From: Saprospiraceae bacterium
GTDB taxonomy: Bacteria > Bacteroidota > Bacteroidia > Chitinophagales > Saprospiraceae
Reading direction: 5' to 3'
Assembly (NCBI GenBank): GCA_019187225.1
Contig: JABAQQ010000024.1
Location: 124,001 to 188,000, forward strand
DNA length: 64,000 nucleotides
Shown here: piece after piece, positions 1 to 9,762 of the stretch
How positions within the stretch are numbered: the first letter of the stretch is position 1
How the letters are laid out: each line of letters starts with the position of its first letter
Position numbers and translations under genes: made by a program
Notes under the pieces: generated by a model
The model's database searches: none
The model's input: the letters and a program-made list of their open reading frames with translations, nothing else
Told to the model about the DNA's origin: nothing

Positions 1-1688
1 CTGATCTTTTCCATAGGCCTGGCCTACCGGCATAAAAAACAGGTAACGGACAAACAACAAGCCGATTTTGCGCTCCGCGAAAGCCGGCTGCTCCAGGAAA
101 AGAATCAAATGGAAGCTGACCGGCTCCAGGAGCTGAACGACTTCAAAAGCCGCTTTTTTACCAACATCACCCACGAGTTCCGCACGCCACTGACCGTTAT
201 CCTGGGCATGACAGAACGGTTGACGATGGACAGTGGACGGCTGACGGAGAGCGACGCAAAGGACAAATTGAAGTTGATTAAGCGCAACGGCGAATCGCTG
301 CTGCGGCTCATCAACCAAATCCTCGACCTGGCAAAGTTGGAGTCCAACACTTTAAAAATCAACTATATCCAGGGCGATGTGCTGACTTATTTGAAATACG
401 TCGCCGAAAGCCTGCACTCCCTCGCCAATGCCCAAAACGTGCTGCTGCAGGTGGAAAGCAACCAAATTGCTATTGTGATGGACTACGACCCCGAGCGGTT
501 TTTGCAGATCATCCACAACCTTCTGTCCAATGCCATCAAGTTCACGCCGTCCGGCGGGAAGGTGATTTTGCGGGGAGATTTGCATGGCGATTGGCTGCAC
601 GTTTCGGTATCGGATTCAGGCCCGGGCATTCCAGCGGACGAACTGCCGCACCTGTTTGAGCGGTTTTTCAGGCAAAAAATCAGGAACACGCCAAAGCGGG
701 CGGCACGGGTATCGGGCTTTCCCTGACTAATGAACTGGTCAAGGCGATGGGGGGTGACATCACTGTGGAGAGCAAGGTCGGTGTGGGCAGTACGTTTTTG
801 GTGAAATTGCCGGTGACCAATACGGCTGCATTCATAGATAAAACACCCGGCGCAGGGTTGGAGGAATGGAAGTCTAACGCAGCGATCCCGTCCGACACCG
901 CTGTCTCGGACTTACAAAACGCTGATACGTCCCTGCCGCAAATCCTGCTCATCGAAGACAACCCCGACGTGGTGGAATACCTGACCGCCTGTCTCGAAAG
1001 CCAATACCGCCTCGACTATGCCTACAACGGCATGGCCGGAATCGAAAAAGCGCTCGAATCGGTGCCCGACCTCATCGTGAGCGATGTGATGATGCCTGTC
1101 AAAGACGGCTTCGAGGTGTTGGAAACCCTGAAGAACGACGAGCGCACCAGCCATATCCCCATCATACTGCTGACCGCCAAAGCCGATGTGCAGAACCGGT
1201 TGGCGGGGCTGCGCCGGGGCGCCGATGCTTATCTGGCAAAGCCTTTTAACCGGGAAGAATTGTCGATACGGGTCGAAAACCTGCTCGAACTGCGCCGCAA
1301 GTTGCAAGCCAAATATAGTCAGCATGGATGGGGGCTCCACGACTCCGGGGCACAGCCGCCAGACATCGATCCTGAAGACGTTTTCCTTAAAAAATTCAGA
1401 ACCGTCATGGAAGCCAACCTGTCCGACCCCGACTTTGAAATGCCGCAGATGGAGCGCGCCCTCGCCATGAGCCGCAGCCAGATTTACCGCAAGGTGAAAG
1501 CCCTGACGGGCAAATCGCCCAGCCTGTTTATCCGTTCCATCCGCCTGCACCATGGCCGGCATCTGCTGCTGACCACCGACCTTACCGTTTCGGAAATTGC
1601 GTACGAAGTGGGCTATTCTGCTCTGAATAACTTCTCCGATGCCTTTTTGGAGGAGTTTGGGGAGCGGCCGGGGAAGGTGCGGGGGTAG
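1..1688 (+). pseudogene. Hybrid two-component sensor/AraC regulator, 5'-truncated by window edge and frameshifted
   Basis: The reading frame is open from the first base, so the N-terminal sensor part lies outside the window. Visible in order are a coiled linker, a HisKA domain with H-box ITHEFRTPLTVILG, an HATPase domain with N-box LLSNAIKF and G-box DSGPGIP, a receiver (acidic EDN, phospho-acceptor in VSDVMMP, invariant K in AKPF) and an AraC-type DNA-binding domain ending in FGERPGKVRG. Frame 1 runs to about 665, and the rest (GGTGIGLSLTNEL onward) continues in frame 3. The paralogue just downstream has six T's after CGG at the same point where this copy has five, so a single T deletion splits the kinase between its F-box and G2-box. 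It could be a real inactivation or a base-calling error in a homopolymer. If intact, it would phosphorelay from an extracellular sensor to its own DNA-binding domain. Confidence 0.85.
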
Positions 1689-1763
1689 AAACCGTCTGAA
1701 AGTTTTTATCCCGTATGCTTCCTGCTTTCCGGAAAAAAAGCGAAAATTACAGCCGATTCAACT

Positions 1764-4700
1764 GTGCGTCCGCTGAAAAAAATATCGACCTTTCTTTTTC
1801 TGATCAGTGCAATTCCGCTTTTTGCACAAAATGTTCAGCATCAGCTGATCTCTACTGCCGATGGACTGTCGCAGGGTAATATACATGATTTAATTCAAAC
1901 GCGCGACGGATTCATATGGATAGGAACCAGTGATGGACTGAACCGATATGATGGCAGGCGTTTTGAAACGTTTGCTTCCAACCCCTTTGCCCCGTTTTCC
2001 ATAAGCAACAATGTGGTTTGTGACTTGTTTGAAGACAAACAGGGGTTGATCTGGATTTTACTTGAAGACCATGTCAATGTTTTTGATCCGGAAAGTCGCC
2101 GTTTTTTCCGGCTGCTTTATCAGGGTAAACCGATCGAGGGATGGTCCTCCACCCGGTATGACAGTACACCGGATGGAACCGTCTGGTTAACCAACGGCTC
2201 CAATATCTTGAAAAAAATCCGCTTGTCAAAAAGTGTACTTGAAAAAGCAGCAGCAACGGGGGCAGCGGATATCGAAATGCCTGCGAAACCTATTGTTCTG
2301 CGACCTAACCAAGATACGACGCAGCCGCCCTTGGAGGTCTTTTCCATGATTTGTACCAACTCCAATAAACTATTGCTTGGAACCAATATCGGTTTGTTTC
2401 AATTTGATCCGGAAACAGAACAACTAAAGCCCTTTTCCGAGTTCCCCGATTTTTATGCAACTAATATGCTGAAAACCAAATCCGGGGATATTATTCTGAA
2501 GGGGTATGACAGATGGCTCTGGATTTCAAATAACGGGACGAAAGAACGCCTCCTAGACACTAAAGATGGTTTTGGACTGGATGCAGCCGGGTATTTGTGG
2601 CTGGTAAACCCTAACAATACCATCCAAAAATGGGCTATTGCGGCTTTTTTCAACGGCGGAGTACCACTTTTAGAAATCCCGCTGGATGCGGTATTGAACA
2701 AAGGTACCATCAGTTTCCTTACTGACCAAAGCGGCGTGGTCTGGATGGGGACAAACGGATATGGGATTATTAAACTTTGCCAGGCGCCACCCAAATTCAC
2801 GACACATTTGCCCAATACTTCCCACCGCACCTTGCTGGAATCGCCGGACGGAACCCTGTACAGCCTGGTGCTTTCCGGAAAAAAATATAACAATAGCTCA
2901 TTCTCAAATAGCCGGGAAAATTCAGATTATAAATACCCACCTCCCATCGGATGGCAATACACATCGGACTTCTTCGCCTGTTTTGACCAGAGTGGGAATG
3001 GCTGGTCCTCAAGACGGGACAAAACTGTCATTAACCCGCCAGCCGACATGACTCTCTACCGGACGGATGCGGTGACCAAAGCAATAAGGTCTTTTCCCTG
3101 GATAGGGTCAGGCCTACTCTGTGATCGGAACGGGGATCTGCTCAGCGTTTCTCTGGAAGGGCTGCATAAATTTAATGTCAAAACCGAAACCCGGACCGAC
3201 TACCCTTTCGAGACGCCTTTCAATGCGCTTTCCGAATATTCGAAGTATTTGTTCGAAGATGCTGAGGGGGTCATCTGGATATTTGGGATTGAAGGACTCC
3301 TAAAGGCTACCCCGACAAACAACACCTATACATACAAGCATTACCTGCTCGATACCAAAGACCAAAGTTCACTCGGCAACAACCTCGTGCTTTCCGTTGA
3401 AGATGACCCCATCGAACCCGGGCGCTTCCTTTGGATTGGCACCAAAGGCGGAGGCCTTAATCAACTTGACAAAAAAACCGGCAAATTCAAACACTTCAAA
3501 AAAGAGCAGGGCTTGCCTGACAATGTGATCTACGGTGTCCTGTCCCAGGATTCCAGGCCGGACCCCAACACGGGCTTTATCTGGCTGAGCTCCAATAAGG
3601 GGCTTTGCCGCTTCAATGTCCGAACCTGGGAAACCAAAAACTTCACGGTAGCAGATGGTTTGCAGGACAATGAATTTAACCGTTCGAGCTACCTGAAAAC
3701 CCGGGACGGCACCATGATCTTTGGGGGCATCAAAGGCTTGAGTGTTTTTCACCCGGATAGCCTCCGGTTCAATGCATTTGCGCCACAGACCAGAATTGTC
3801 GGTATTCAGGTCAACAACCAAACTTTTCAATGGAACGGCCGGTCAGAGATCAAACTCGCGCACGACCAAAATCTAATCAACTTCGAGTTTGCGGCGCTCG
3901 AATTCACCAACCCCGCCCAAAACCAGTACCGCTACCAACTCGTGGGCGTGGATGAAGACTGGGTGGATCTGGGCTACCAAAACAACATCCAATTTGCCAA
4001 CCTCGCCCCGGGTGATTACACCTTCAAAGTGGATGGCAGCAACAACGACGGCGTCTGGAGCGGGCAGCCCGCCGAACTGCGGTTTACCATCCGGCCGCCC
4101 TGGTGGGCGTCGTGGTGGGCTTATTTGTTGTATGCGGCGATGGGCCTGGCGGCGGTTCGCTTGTACTATCGCTACCGGCTGCGCCAAAAACTCGAGCATC
4201 AGGAGACCCTGCGCCTGCGGGAAATAGACGACTTCAAAAGCCGCTTTTTCACCAACATCACCCATGAGTTCCGCACGCCGCTGACCGTTATCCTGGGCAT
4301 GGCAGAACGGTTGACGGTGGACGGTGGACGGCTGACGGAGAGCGACGCAAAGGGCAAATTGAAGTTGATTAAGCGCAACGGCGAATCGCTGCTGCGACTT
4401 ATCAATCAAATCCTCGACCTGGCAAAACTGGAGTCTAATACCCTTAAAATCAACTATATACAAGGCGATGTGCTGACTTATTTGAAATACATCGCCGAAA
4501 GCCTGCACTCCCTCGCCAATGCCCAAAACGTGATGCTGCGGGTGGAAAGCGACCAGCCCAACATCGTGATGGATTACGACCCCGAGCGATTTTTGCAAAT
4601 CATCCACAACCTGTTGTCGAATGCCATCAAATTCACACCGTCCGGCGGGAAAGTGATTTTGCGGGCACACTTGCAGGACAAATGGCTGCACATTTCAGTA

Positions 4701-5792
4701 TCGGATTCCGGTCCGGGCATTCCAGCGGACGAACTACCGCGGCTGTTCGAGCGGTTTTTTCAGGCAAAAAATCAGGAGCACGCCAAAGCGGGCGGCACGG
4801 GCATCGGACTTTCCCTGACTAATGAGTTGGTCAAAGCGATGGGCGGCAATATTTCGGTGGAAAGCACCGTCGGCACAGGCAGTACGTTTTTGGTGAAATT
4901 ACCGGTGACCAACACCAGCGCTTTTGCCGGCAACACGCCCAATGCCGGGTTGGAAGACAGTAGTTCTTCCATGGCGCCCCTCCCTGTCAGAACGGCTTCC
5001 AATCCACCAGATGCCGATACATCCCTCCCACAAATCCTGCTCATAGAGGACAATCCCGATGTGGTGGAATACCTGACGGCCTGCCTGCAACATTCGGGCG
5101 ACCGTGAAGGGCGTTACCAATTGAACTATGCCTACAACGGCCAGGCCGGTATCGAAAAAGCCCTCGAATCGGTGCCCGACCTCATCGTGAGCGATGTGAT
5201 GATGCCCATCAAGGACGGCTTCGAGGTGTTGGAAACCCTCAAGAACGACGAGCGCACCAGCCACATCCCCATCATTATGCTGACGGCCAAAGCGGATGTG
5301 GAGAGTCGCCTCTCTGGGTTGCGGCGGGGCGCCGATGCCTATTTAGCCAAACCGTTTAACCAGGAAGAATTAACGGTTACCCTGAATAACCTGCTTGAAC
5401 TGCGAAGGAAGTTGCAAGCCAAATACAGCCAATTGGAATCGGTTCCCGGCGACTCGCCGGCGCCAATCACTGACCCCGAAGACGTTTTCCTGCAAAAAAT
5501 CCGCACTGTGGTGGAAGATAACCTGTCCGACCCGGACTTTGAAATGCCGCGGCTGGAGCGCGCCCTCGCCATGAGCCGCAGCCAGATTTACCGCAAGGTG
5601 AAAGCCCTGACGGGCAAATCTCCGAGCCTGTTTATCCGTTCCATCCGCCTGCATCATGGCCGGCGCCTGCTGCAAACCACCAACCTGACCGTTTCGGAAA
5701 TTGCCTACGAGGTGGGCTATGCCGCCCTGAATAATTTCTCGGATGCTTTTCTGGAGGAGTTTGGGGAGCGTCCGGGGAAGCTGCGGGGGTGA
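1764..5792 (+). CDS. Hybrid two-component system sensor histidine kinase/response regulator (HTCS)
   Basis: This is a full-length 1342-residue one-protein two-component system. A signal peptide (about 1-22, ending FAQ) is followed by two-component regulator propeller repeats (many W-I-G-T blocks, about 25-700), a Y_Y_Y domain (about 722-770, GDYTFKVDGSNNDG), one membrane helix (about 780-804), HisKA (His834), HATPase, a receiver (Asp1144 in VSDVMMP) and an AraC-type HTH (about 1240-1342). Such proteins sense ligands outside the cell, usually sugars, and regulate nearby genes, but no polysaccharide locus is visible here. The start is GTG, chosen because it opens directly into the signal peptide. 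The C-terminal half from the kinase on is almost the same as the preceding broken copy, while the stop codons of both end in the same K-(V/L)-R-G. This points to tandem duplication or gene conversion. Confidence 0.93.
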   Translation: MRPLKKISTFLFLISAIPLFAQNVQHQLISTADGLSQGNIHDLIQTRDGFIWIGTSDGLNRYDGRRFETFASNPFAPFSISNNVVCDLFEDKQGLIWILLEDHVNVFDPESRRFFRLLYQGKPIEGWSSTRYDSTPDGTVWLTNGSNILKKIRLSKSVLEKAAATGAADIEMPAKPIVLRPNQDTTQPPLEVFSMICTNSNKLLLGTNIGLFQFDPETEQLKPFSEFPDFYATNMLKTKSGDIILKGYDRWLWISNNGTKERLLDTKDGFGLDAAGYLWLVNPNNTIQKWAIAAFFNGGVPLLEIPLDAVLNKGTISFLTDQSGVVWMGTNGYGIIKLCQAPPKFTTHLPNTSHRTLLESPDGTLYSLVLSGKKYNNSSFSNSRENSDYKYPPPIGWQYTSDFFACFDQSGNGWSSRRDKTVINPPADMTLYRTDAVTKAIRSFPWIGSGLLCDRNGDLLSVSLEGLHKFNVKTETRTDYPFETPFNALSEYSKYLFEDAEGVIWIFGIEGLLKATPTNNTYTYKHYLLDTKDQSSLGNNLVLSVEDDPIEPGRFLWIGTKGGGLNQLDKKTGKFKHFKKEQGLPDNVIYGVLSQDSRPDPNTGFIWLSSNKGLCRFNVRTWETKNFTVADGLQDNEFNRSSYLKTRDGTMIFGGIKGLSVFHPDSLRFNAFAPQTRIVGIQVNNQTFQWNGRSEIKLAHDQNLINFEFAALEFTNPAQNQYRYQLVGVDEDWVDLGYQNNIQFANLAPGDYTFKVDGSNNDGVWSGQPAELRFTIRPPWWASWWAYLLYAAMGLAAVRLYYRYRLRQKLEHQETLRLREIDDFKSRFFTNITHEFRTPLTVILGMAERLTVDGGRLTESDAKGKLKLIKRNGESLLRLINQILDLAKLESNTLKINYIQGDVLTYLKYIAESLHSLANAQNVMLRVESDQPNIVMDYDPERFLQIIHNLLSNAIKFTPSGGKVILRAHLQDKWLHISVSDSGPGIPADELPRLFERFFQAKNQEHAKAGGTGIGLSLTNELVKAMGGNISVESTVGTGSTFLVKLPVTNTSAFAGNTPNAGLEDSSSSMAPLPVRTASNPPDADTSLPQILLIEDNPDVVEYLTACLQHSGDREGRYQLNYAYNGQAGIEKALESVPDLIVSDVMMPIKDGFEVLETLKNDERTSHIPIIMLTAKADVESRLSGLRRGADAYLAKPFNQEELTVTLNNLLELRRKLQAKYSQLESVPGDSPAPITDPEDVFLQKIRTVVEDNLSDPDFEMPRLERALAMSRSQIYRKVKALTGKSPSLFIRSIRLHHGRRLLQTTNLTVSEIAYEVGYAALNNFSDAFLEEFGERPGKLRG
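4307..4334 (+). repeat. Four in-frame heptamers (ACGGTGG-type) inside the HisKA region
   Basis: Four consecutive 7-base units, ACGGTTG, ACGGTGG, ACGGTGG and ACGGCTG, encode part of the loop after the H-box helix (LTVDGGRLT). The unit is the reverse complement, rotated, of the ACCGTCC heptamer that forms the long array at 51.7 kb. The paralogue has a degenerate version at 216-243. Confidence 0.7.
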
Positions 5793-5844
5793 GTTTTCTG
5801 CCCGCCGTCCCTGTTCACTTTGGTTAAAATGGATGGGGATAGAT

Positions 5845-6984
5845 TCACAGGCCCGCAAAATTTTCCAACGGCATCGCCCATATTTTTTCCGTCAACTGGT
5901 ACTTCTTATCCCCCGGATAAATAACCCACAATTCATCCAGGTTCAAATCGACAATAGCCTGGTGCATGGACTTGGTGGTTCTCGGGGCATCGATATATTT
6001 GAATTCGGCTCCCATTTTTTTGCCCTTGTCCTGCCAATACAGGTCAATTTCGGCGCCGCTGTGGGTCCCGTAAAAAAACACCTCGCTGTCCCGCTTGCCC
6101 AACATGGAGACCAGTTCCTCCAGGGCAAACCCTTCCCACGAAGCGCCTATTTTTGGATTATTGCGCAGTTCCTGCATGGTGTTGATAGACTGGAGGGCAT
6201 GGAAAATGCCGGAATCCCGAAGGTATATTTTCGGACTTTTCACCAGCCGCTTACTCACATTGGCGTGCCAGGGCATGAGTTGGCGTATCATGAAAGTGTC
6301 TTCGAGAATGGACAGGTACAGTTTCGCCGTTTTATCGTTGATGCCAAAGGCTCTGCCCAGTTCACTGTAATTGATGGTTTGCCCGTGGTAGTGGCTCACC
6401 ATCGTCCAGAAACGGTACATGGTAGCAGCAGGAACATTGACGCCCAACACGGTTAAGTCCTTTTCCAAAAAAGTAGTAATAAAATTGGTGCGCCAGGTCA
6501 TGCTTTGGCTGTCCGATTCGGTGAGGTATGAACGGGGAAAGCCGCCCCGCAGCCAAAGTGTTTCCATGCTACCTGCTCCCGTTTCGGTCAAATTTAGCCC
6601 GGTGAGATAGTGGTACCCGATGCGGCCCGCCAACGACTCGCCGCTTTGCTGCCGCAGGTTGGAAGAGGCACTGCCCAATATCAGGAACCGTTGTTTCGGA
6701 TTGTTGTCAACGAGGTAGCGGAGCAGGGGGAACAATTCGGCTTTGCGCTGTATTTCATCTATCATGATGAGCCCCGCTAATTTTTCCAGGGCGAGTTGCG
6801 GGTTTTCCAGCAAGGCGAAATCACGGGGATTTTCCAGGTCAAAAATATGGTCAGGATGGAACGTCTTTGCCAGGGTAGTTTTTCCTACCTGCCTTGGCCC
6901 CAGGATGGCGGTGACCGGGAAGATACTCAGCAAATCCGCGATGGCTGTCCGGTCTTTGTGCCTTTCGATAATTTTATTGCCCAT
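5845..6984 (-). CDS. AAA family ATPase with DUF4143 domain
   Basis: The 379-residue protein has an N-terminal ATPase (AAA_14) with Walker A GPRQVGKTT at residues 29-37 and Walker B LIMIDEIQR at about 72-80, then a C-terminal DUF4143 domain. The latter holds the nuclease-fold-like segment SGAEIDLYWQDKGKKMGAEFK. Proteins of this family are common, often in many copies per genome, and their cellular role is not settled; a link to conflict or mobile elements has been suggested because of the restriction-enzyme-like fold. The gene is alone on its strand and convergent with the HTCS gene. A 14-bp-arm inverted repeat lies 33 bases upstream of its ATG and could be its operator. The ATG is followed directly by a typical N-terminus (GNKIIER), so the start is secure. 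Confidence 0.9.
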   Translation of the reverse strand: MGNKIIERHKDRTAIADLLSIFPVTAILGPRQVGKTTLAKTFHPDHIFDLENPRDFALLENPQLALEKLAGLIMIDEIQRKAELFPLLRYLVDNNPKQRFLILGSASSNLRQQSGESLAGRIGYHYLTGLNLTETGAGSMETLWLRGGFPRSYLTESDSQSMTWRTNFITTFLEKDLTVLGVNVPAATMYRFWTMVSHYHGQTINYSELGRAFGINDKTAKLYLSILEDTFMIRQLMPWHANVSKRLVKSPKIYLRDSGIFHALQSINTMQELRNNPKIGASWEGFALEELVSMLGKRDSEVFFYGTHSGAEIDLYWQDKGKKMGAEFKYIDAPRTTKSMHQAIVDLNLDELWVIYPGDKKYQLTEKIWAMPLENFAGL

Positions 6985-7016
6985 GTTGTTTTTGGGGATA
7001 AACTTACGATTTTATC

Positions 7017-7051
7017 CTTGAAAATTCGGAATAATAATCCGAAATTTCAAG
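7017..7051. promoter_or_regulatory. Inverted repeat upstream of the DUF4143 ATPase gene
   Basis: The arms CTTGAAAATTCGGA (7017-7030) and TCCGAAATTTCAAG (7038-7051) pair at 13 of 14 positions around an ATAATAA spacer. The site is 33 bp upstream of the minus-strand ATPase gene in AT-rich sequence. It reads as a possible dimer-binding operator; there is no U-tract, so it is unlikely to be a terminator. Confidence 0.45.
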
Positions 7052-7403
7052 AATAAAAAATTTATACGCTCCTTTTTATTCCCTGTGCTTCCGTGTTGAT
7101 ATAAATCCTTTTCTCGCTTGGATTTTTACTCCATGCAACACACTTTCGCCACATTATCAATAAGTTATGGTGATTTCGCTCCCCGCCCTGCAACATAACA
7201 AGTAAAGAAAAATCCCGCCCTGCAACCTGAACGGTAGTTGTTGAACGCTGAGCGGTAGCCTCCCCGGCTGTCCGCCTACACCTTTGTCCCAGTTGTTTGC
7301 GAAGTCGGTTTTGCCAATTCAGGCACACCTTCTTTATAAAACTTCCGGGGCCTTGAAACACCAGATGAAAACACTCCCTATTCTTCATTCAAAAACATCG
7401 GTT
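7052..7403. other. Intergenic region without a recognised gene
   Basis: About 350 bases separate the divergent ATPase and TPR/SnoaL genes. A 13-base direct repeat (CCCGCCCTGCAAC) occurs twice near 7180 and 7217. A CACCTTTG sequence near 7279, similar to the Bacteroidota -7 element TAnnTTTG, may belong to the promoter of the downstream gene. A longer in-frame upstream extension of the downstream ORF exists but precedes the signal peptide and is not credible as coding. Confidence 0.4.
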
Positions 7404-8558
7404 ATGAGAACCAGACTTTTTTCCGTTGCCCTGCTTATGAGCTTCCTGACCACCCTGTCGGCACAAGACATTTATCTGCCGGTTTCCAGCTCATCGGAAG
7501 CGGCCAAATCTCAATACTTCAAAGCCCTCCAGGCAGGCGAGCAGGTAAACATTCCCGGCTTTTTTGACGGGATGAAAGCAGCCGTGAAAACGGATCCCAA
7601 CTTCTTCATGGCATACGTTAATCTGGCTTTCGCCGAAACGGCTTTTGGGCAGTACGAAAAAGCCGCGGCCTTCATCAAACCCGCCCTGGCCATTGACCCT
7701 GCCCGCTTCAACGAGTGTGAGAAAATCCATCGAAAAGCCCTGGAGGCATGGGCCAAAGACCCGAAAGCCGACCCGGCCAAATACATGGAAGCGCTGACCG
7801 CCGCCTACCCCAACACGGCAGAAGCCCATGACTTAGCGGGTAAGTCGGCTAAATGGCTCAGTAAAGACTCGAAAGCATCTGTTAAGCACTTCCTGCGCTT
7901 GCTGGAATTGCGTCCCAACTATGGAGGCGGCTACAACTCACTGGGCTATAGCTACCTGGAACTCGGAGAAATGGACAAAGCCAAAACCGCCTTCGAAAAA
8001 TACCTCGAAGTGTCCCCGAATGAAGCCAATGCCTACGACAGCATGGCGGATTATTTTATGACCAATAAAGAATACGCCAAGTCGGTCGAATATTATGACA
8101 AAGCCGCAGCGATGGGAATGAGCAGTGCAATAAAGCGGGCGGACCAGGCACGGGCAGCGATGAAGGGTAACGTGGCCGTGGTGGACGGGCTGTACCAGGC
8201 ATTTGCCAAGGGCGACGTGCCGGCGGTATTGGCCGTCATGGATGCCGGCATCGTCTGGAACGAGGCCGAAAGTTACCCCTACGCCGACAAAAACCCCTAC
8301 ATCGGCCCGGATGCGGTGCTGAACGGCGTGTTCACCCGCATCGGCGCCGAATGGGAATACTTTAACCTGACAGACATCCAACTGCACGACATGTCGGGCA
8401 ACCAGGTGCTGGCCACCCTGCGGTACAAGGCAAAGCACAAGACAACCGGGAAGACGATTGACTCGCAAACGGCGCATTTGTGGACGCTGAAGGACGGGAA
8501 AATCACGGCTTTTCAGCAGTTCACCGATACGAAGCAGGCAGCGGAGGCGGTGAAATAA
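7404..8558 (+). CDS. Secreted TPR protein with C-terminal SnoaL-like domain
   Basis: The product has 384 residues from the ATG at 7404, chosen because it starts the signal peptide (MRTRLFSVALLMSFLTTLSAQ). TPR-like helical repeats fill about residues 25-225 (for example YNSLGYSYLELGEMDKAKTAFEKYLEVSPN). The last ~130 residues form an NTF2/SnoaL-like fold (GLYQAFAKGDVPAVLAVMDAG; IVWNEAE; AHLWTLKDGKITAFQQF). The SnoaL part is almost identical, at DNA level too, to the end of the gene at 12360. SnoaL-like domains bind small molecules or act as cyclases or isomerases; no specific activity can be assigned. The epimerase gene follows 27 bases downstream, so the two are likely co-transcribed. Confidence 0.85.
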   Translation: MRTRLFSVALLMSFLTTLSAQDIYLPVSSSSEAAKSQYFKALQAGEQVNIPGFFDGMKAAVKTDPNFFMAYVNLAFAETAFGQYEKAAAFIKPALAIDPARFNECEKIHRKALEAWAKDPKADPAKYMEALTAAYPNTAEAHDLAGKSAKWLSKDSKASVKHFLRLLELRPNYGGGYNSLGYSYLELGEMDKAKTAFEKYLEVSPNEANAYDSMADYFMTNKEYAKSVEYYDKAAAMGMSSAIKRADQARAAMKGNVAVVDGLYQAFAKGDVPAVLAVMDAGIVWNEAESYPYADKNPYIGPDAVLNGVFTRIGAEWEYFNLTDIQLHDMSGNQVLATLRYKAKHKTTGKTIDSQTAHLWTLKDGKITAFQQFTDTKQAAEAVK

Positions 8559-8585
8559 ATATTCATTTATCAAAAACTATCAACC

Positions 8586-9545
8586 ATGAAAAAAGTAGGC
8601 ATCATCGGCGGCGCCGGATTCATCGGCAGTTACGTCACCAAACAGTTTTTGGAAAACGGGTACCGGGTCAAGGTATCGGCCCTCGACATTTCCAACAAAG
8701 GAAAATACACCCACCTCTCCACGCTGCCCCATGCAGGGAACTTGGAACTCGCCCCTTTGGACGTGCAGAACCTCGACCAGTTGAAAGCCTTTGCCGCGGG
8801 CTGCGACATCCTCGTGCACAGCGGCACGCCCTTCCAACTGGAGGTGGAAGACCTGCAGCGCGATTTGTTGGACCCCACCATCAAAGGCACGGAGAATTTC
8901 CTGCGGGTGGTCAGCGAAACGCCATCGGTGAAAAAAGTGGTGTTCGTCGCTTCGGTAGCGGCGCACAACACGGACTTTCCAATGCCGGCGCCGGGTTTTG
9001 CACCGGACCATGTTTTTTCGGAAAAAGACAAGCCCTACTGCAGCCAGGAGAGCCATCCCTACTGCCAGGCGAAATACCACGCCGACCAGGTTGTCCGGAA
9101 ATTTACGCAGGAAAACCCGGTGCCAGGATTTGACATCGTGACGGTTTCCCCGGTTGGGGTGATGGGCAACCAGTTGTCGGGCAGGGAAGACTCCACTTCG
9201 ATGGGCATCCAGTTTTTGTTCAAAAACAAGCTAGCCCCCAACCCTTTCATCCAGATGTTTTACGACCAGGACGTGTATTGGGCGCTCGTGGATGTAGCAG
9301 ATGTGGCCGAATCGGTGTACAAAGCAGCCACCCTTCCAAACCTGCACGGCAAGCATTACCTGCTGACCGGCGAGAGCTGGAGGGTGTCCGACATCTCTTT
9401 GATGTTGAATGGAAAAGCGCCTGTCGGGCAACCGAAAACGGTGTACAGCAATGCCCTGGCCACACGGGATTTGGGTGTGCAGTTCAAATCTGCGCGTGTG
9501 CCTTTGGGCAATTATGCAACAGCCACCGAAGGGGTACCGGCCTAA
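8586..9545 (+). CDS. NAD(P)-dependent epimerase/reductase, extended SDR family
   Basis: The protein has 319 residues. The Rossmann fold starts at once with GGAGFIG (residues 8-14). An active-site-like Ser lies in VFVASVAAHN and a Y-x-x-x-K in PYCQAKYHAD. The layout resembles dihydroflavonol-4-reductase-type and cinnamoyl-alcohol-type extended SDRs rather than a sugar epimerase, so the substrate is open. It sits 27 bases after the TPR/SnoaL gene, which suggests one operon. The MITE-like element begins about 65 bases after its stop. Confidence 0.85.
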   Translation: MKKVGIIGGAGFIGSYVTKQFLENGYRVKVSALDISNKGKYTHLSTLPHAGNLELAPLDVQNLDQLKAFAAGCDILVHSGTPFQLEVEDLQRDLLDPTIKGTENFLRVVSETPSVKKVVFVASVAAHNTDFPMPAPGFAPDHVFSEKDKPYCSQESHPYCQAKYHADQVVRKFTQENPVPGFDIVTVSPVGVMGNQLSGREDSTSMGIQFLFKNKLAPNPFIQMFYDQDVYWALVDVADVAESVYKAATLPNLHGKHYLLTGESWRVSDISLMLNGKAPVGQPKTVYSNALATRDLGVQFKSARVPLGNYATATEGVPA

Positions 9546-9609
9546 AGTTTCGTGGTCTCTTCGAGTGCCCCCGAAACAATAAAAGTCCAGTATTAATTCA
9601 TCATTGGCA

Positions 9610-9742
9610 AGTGGCTGTCTCATAAGTCTGTGTATTTGTTTAATTGTGGGTTTGGTTATTGCATTACACCCTCATAACCAAGAGTGTTTTCAAATAAACA
9701 AATCACCATATCAATAAATCACCGACTTATGATACAGCCTCT
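9610..9742 (+). mobile_element. MITE-like element, copy 1
   Basis: The element is a 133-base non-coding sequence bounded by 19-base imperfect terminal inverted repeats (left AGTGGCTGTCTCATAAGTC; the right end, reverse-complemented, reads AGAGGCTGTATCATAAGTC). The interior is itself partly palindromic, with GGTTAT...ATAACC in the centre. A second copy in opposite orientation lies at 13673-13804. It encodes no transposase and would need one in trans. It ends 20 bases before the ATG of the receptor-like barrel gene, so it forms that gene's leader and may carry its promoter. Confidence 0.75.
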
Positions 9743-9762
9743 TAATCTCAAACCATTCCAAC

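Noticed and set aside
7284-7403. Longer N-terminus for the TPR/SnoaL protein
   Set aside because: It would place 40 polar residues before an evident signal peptide starting at 7404.
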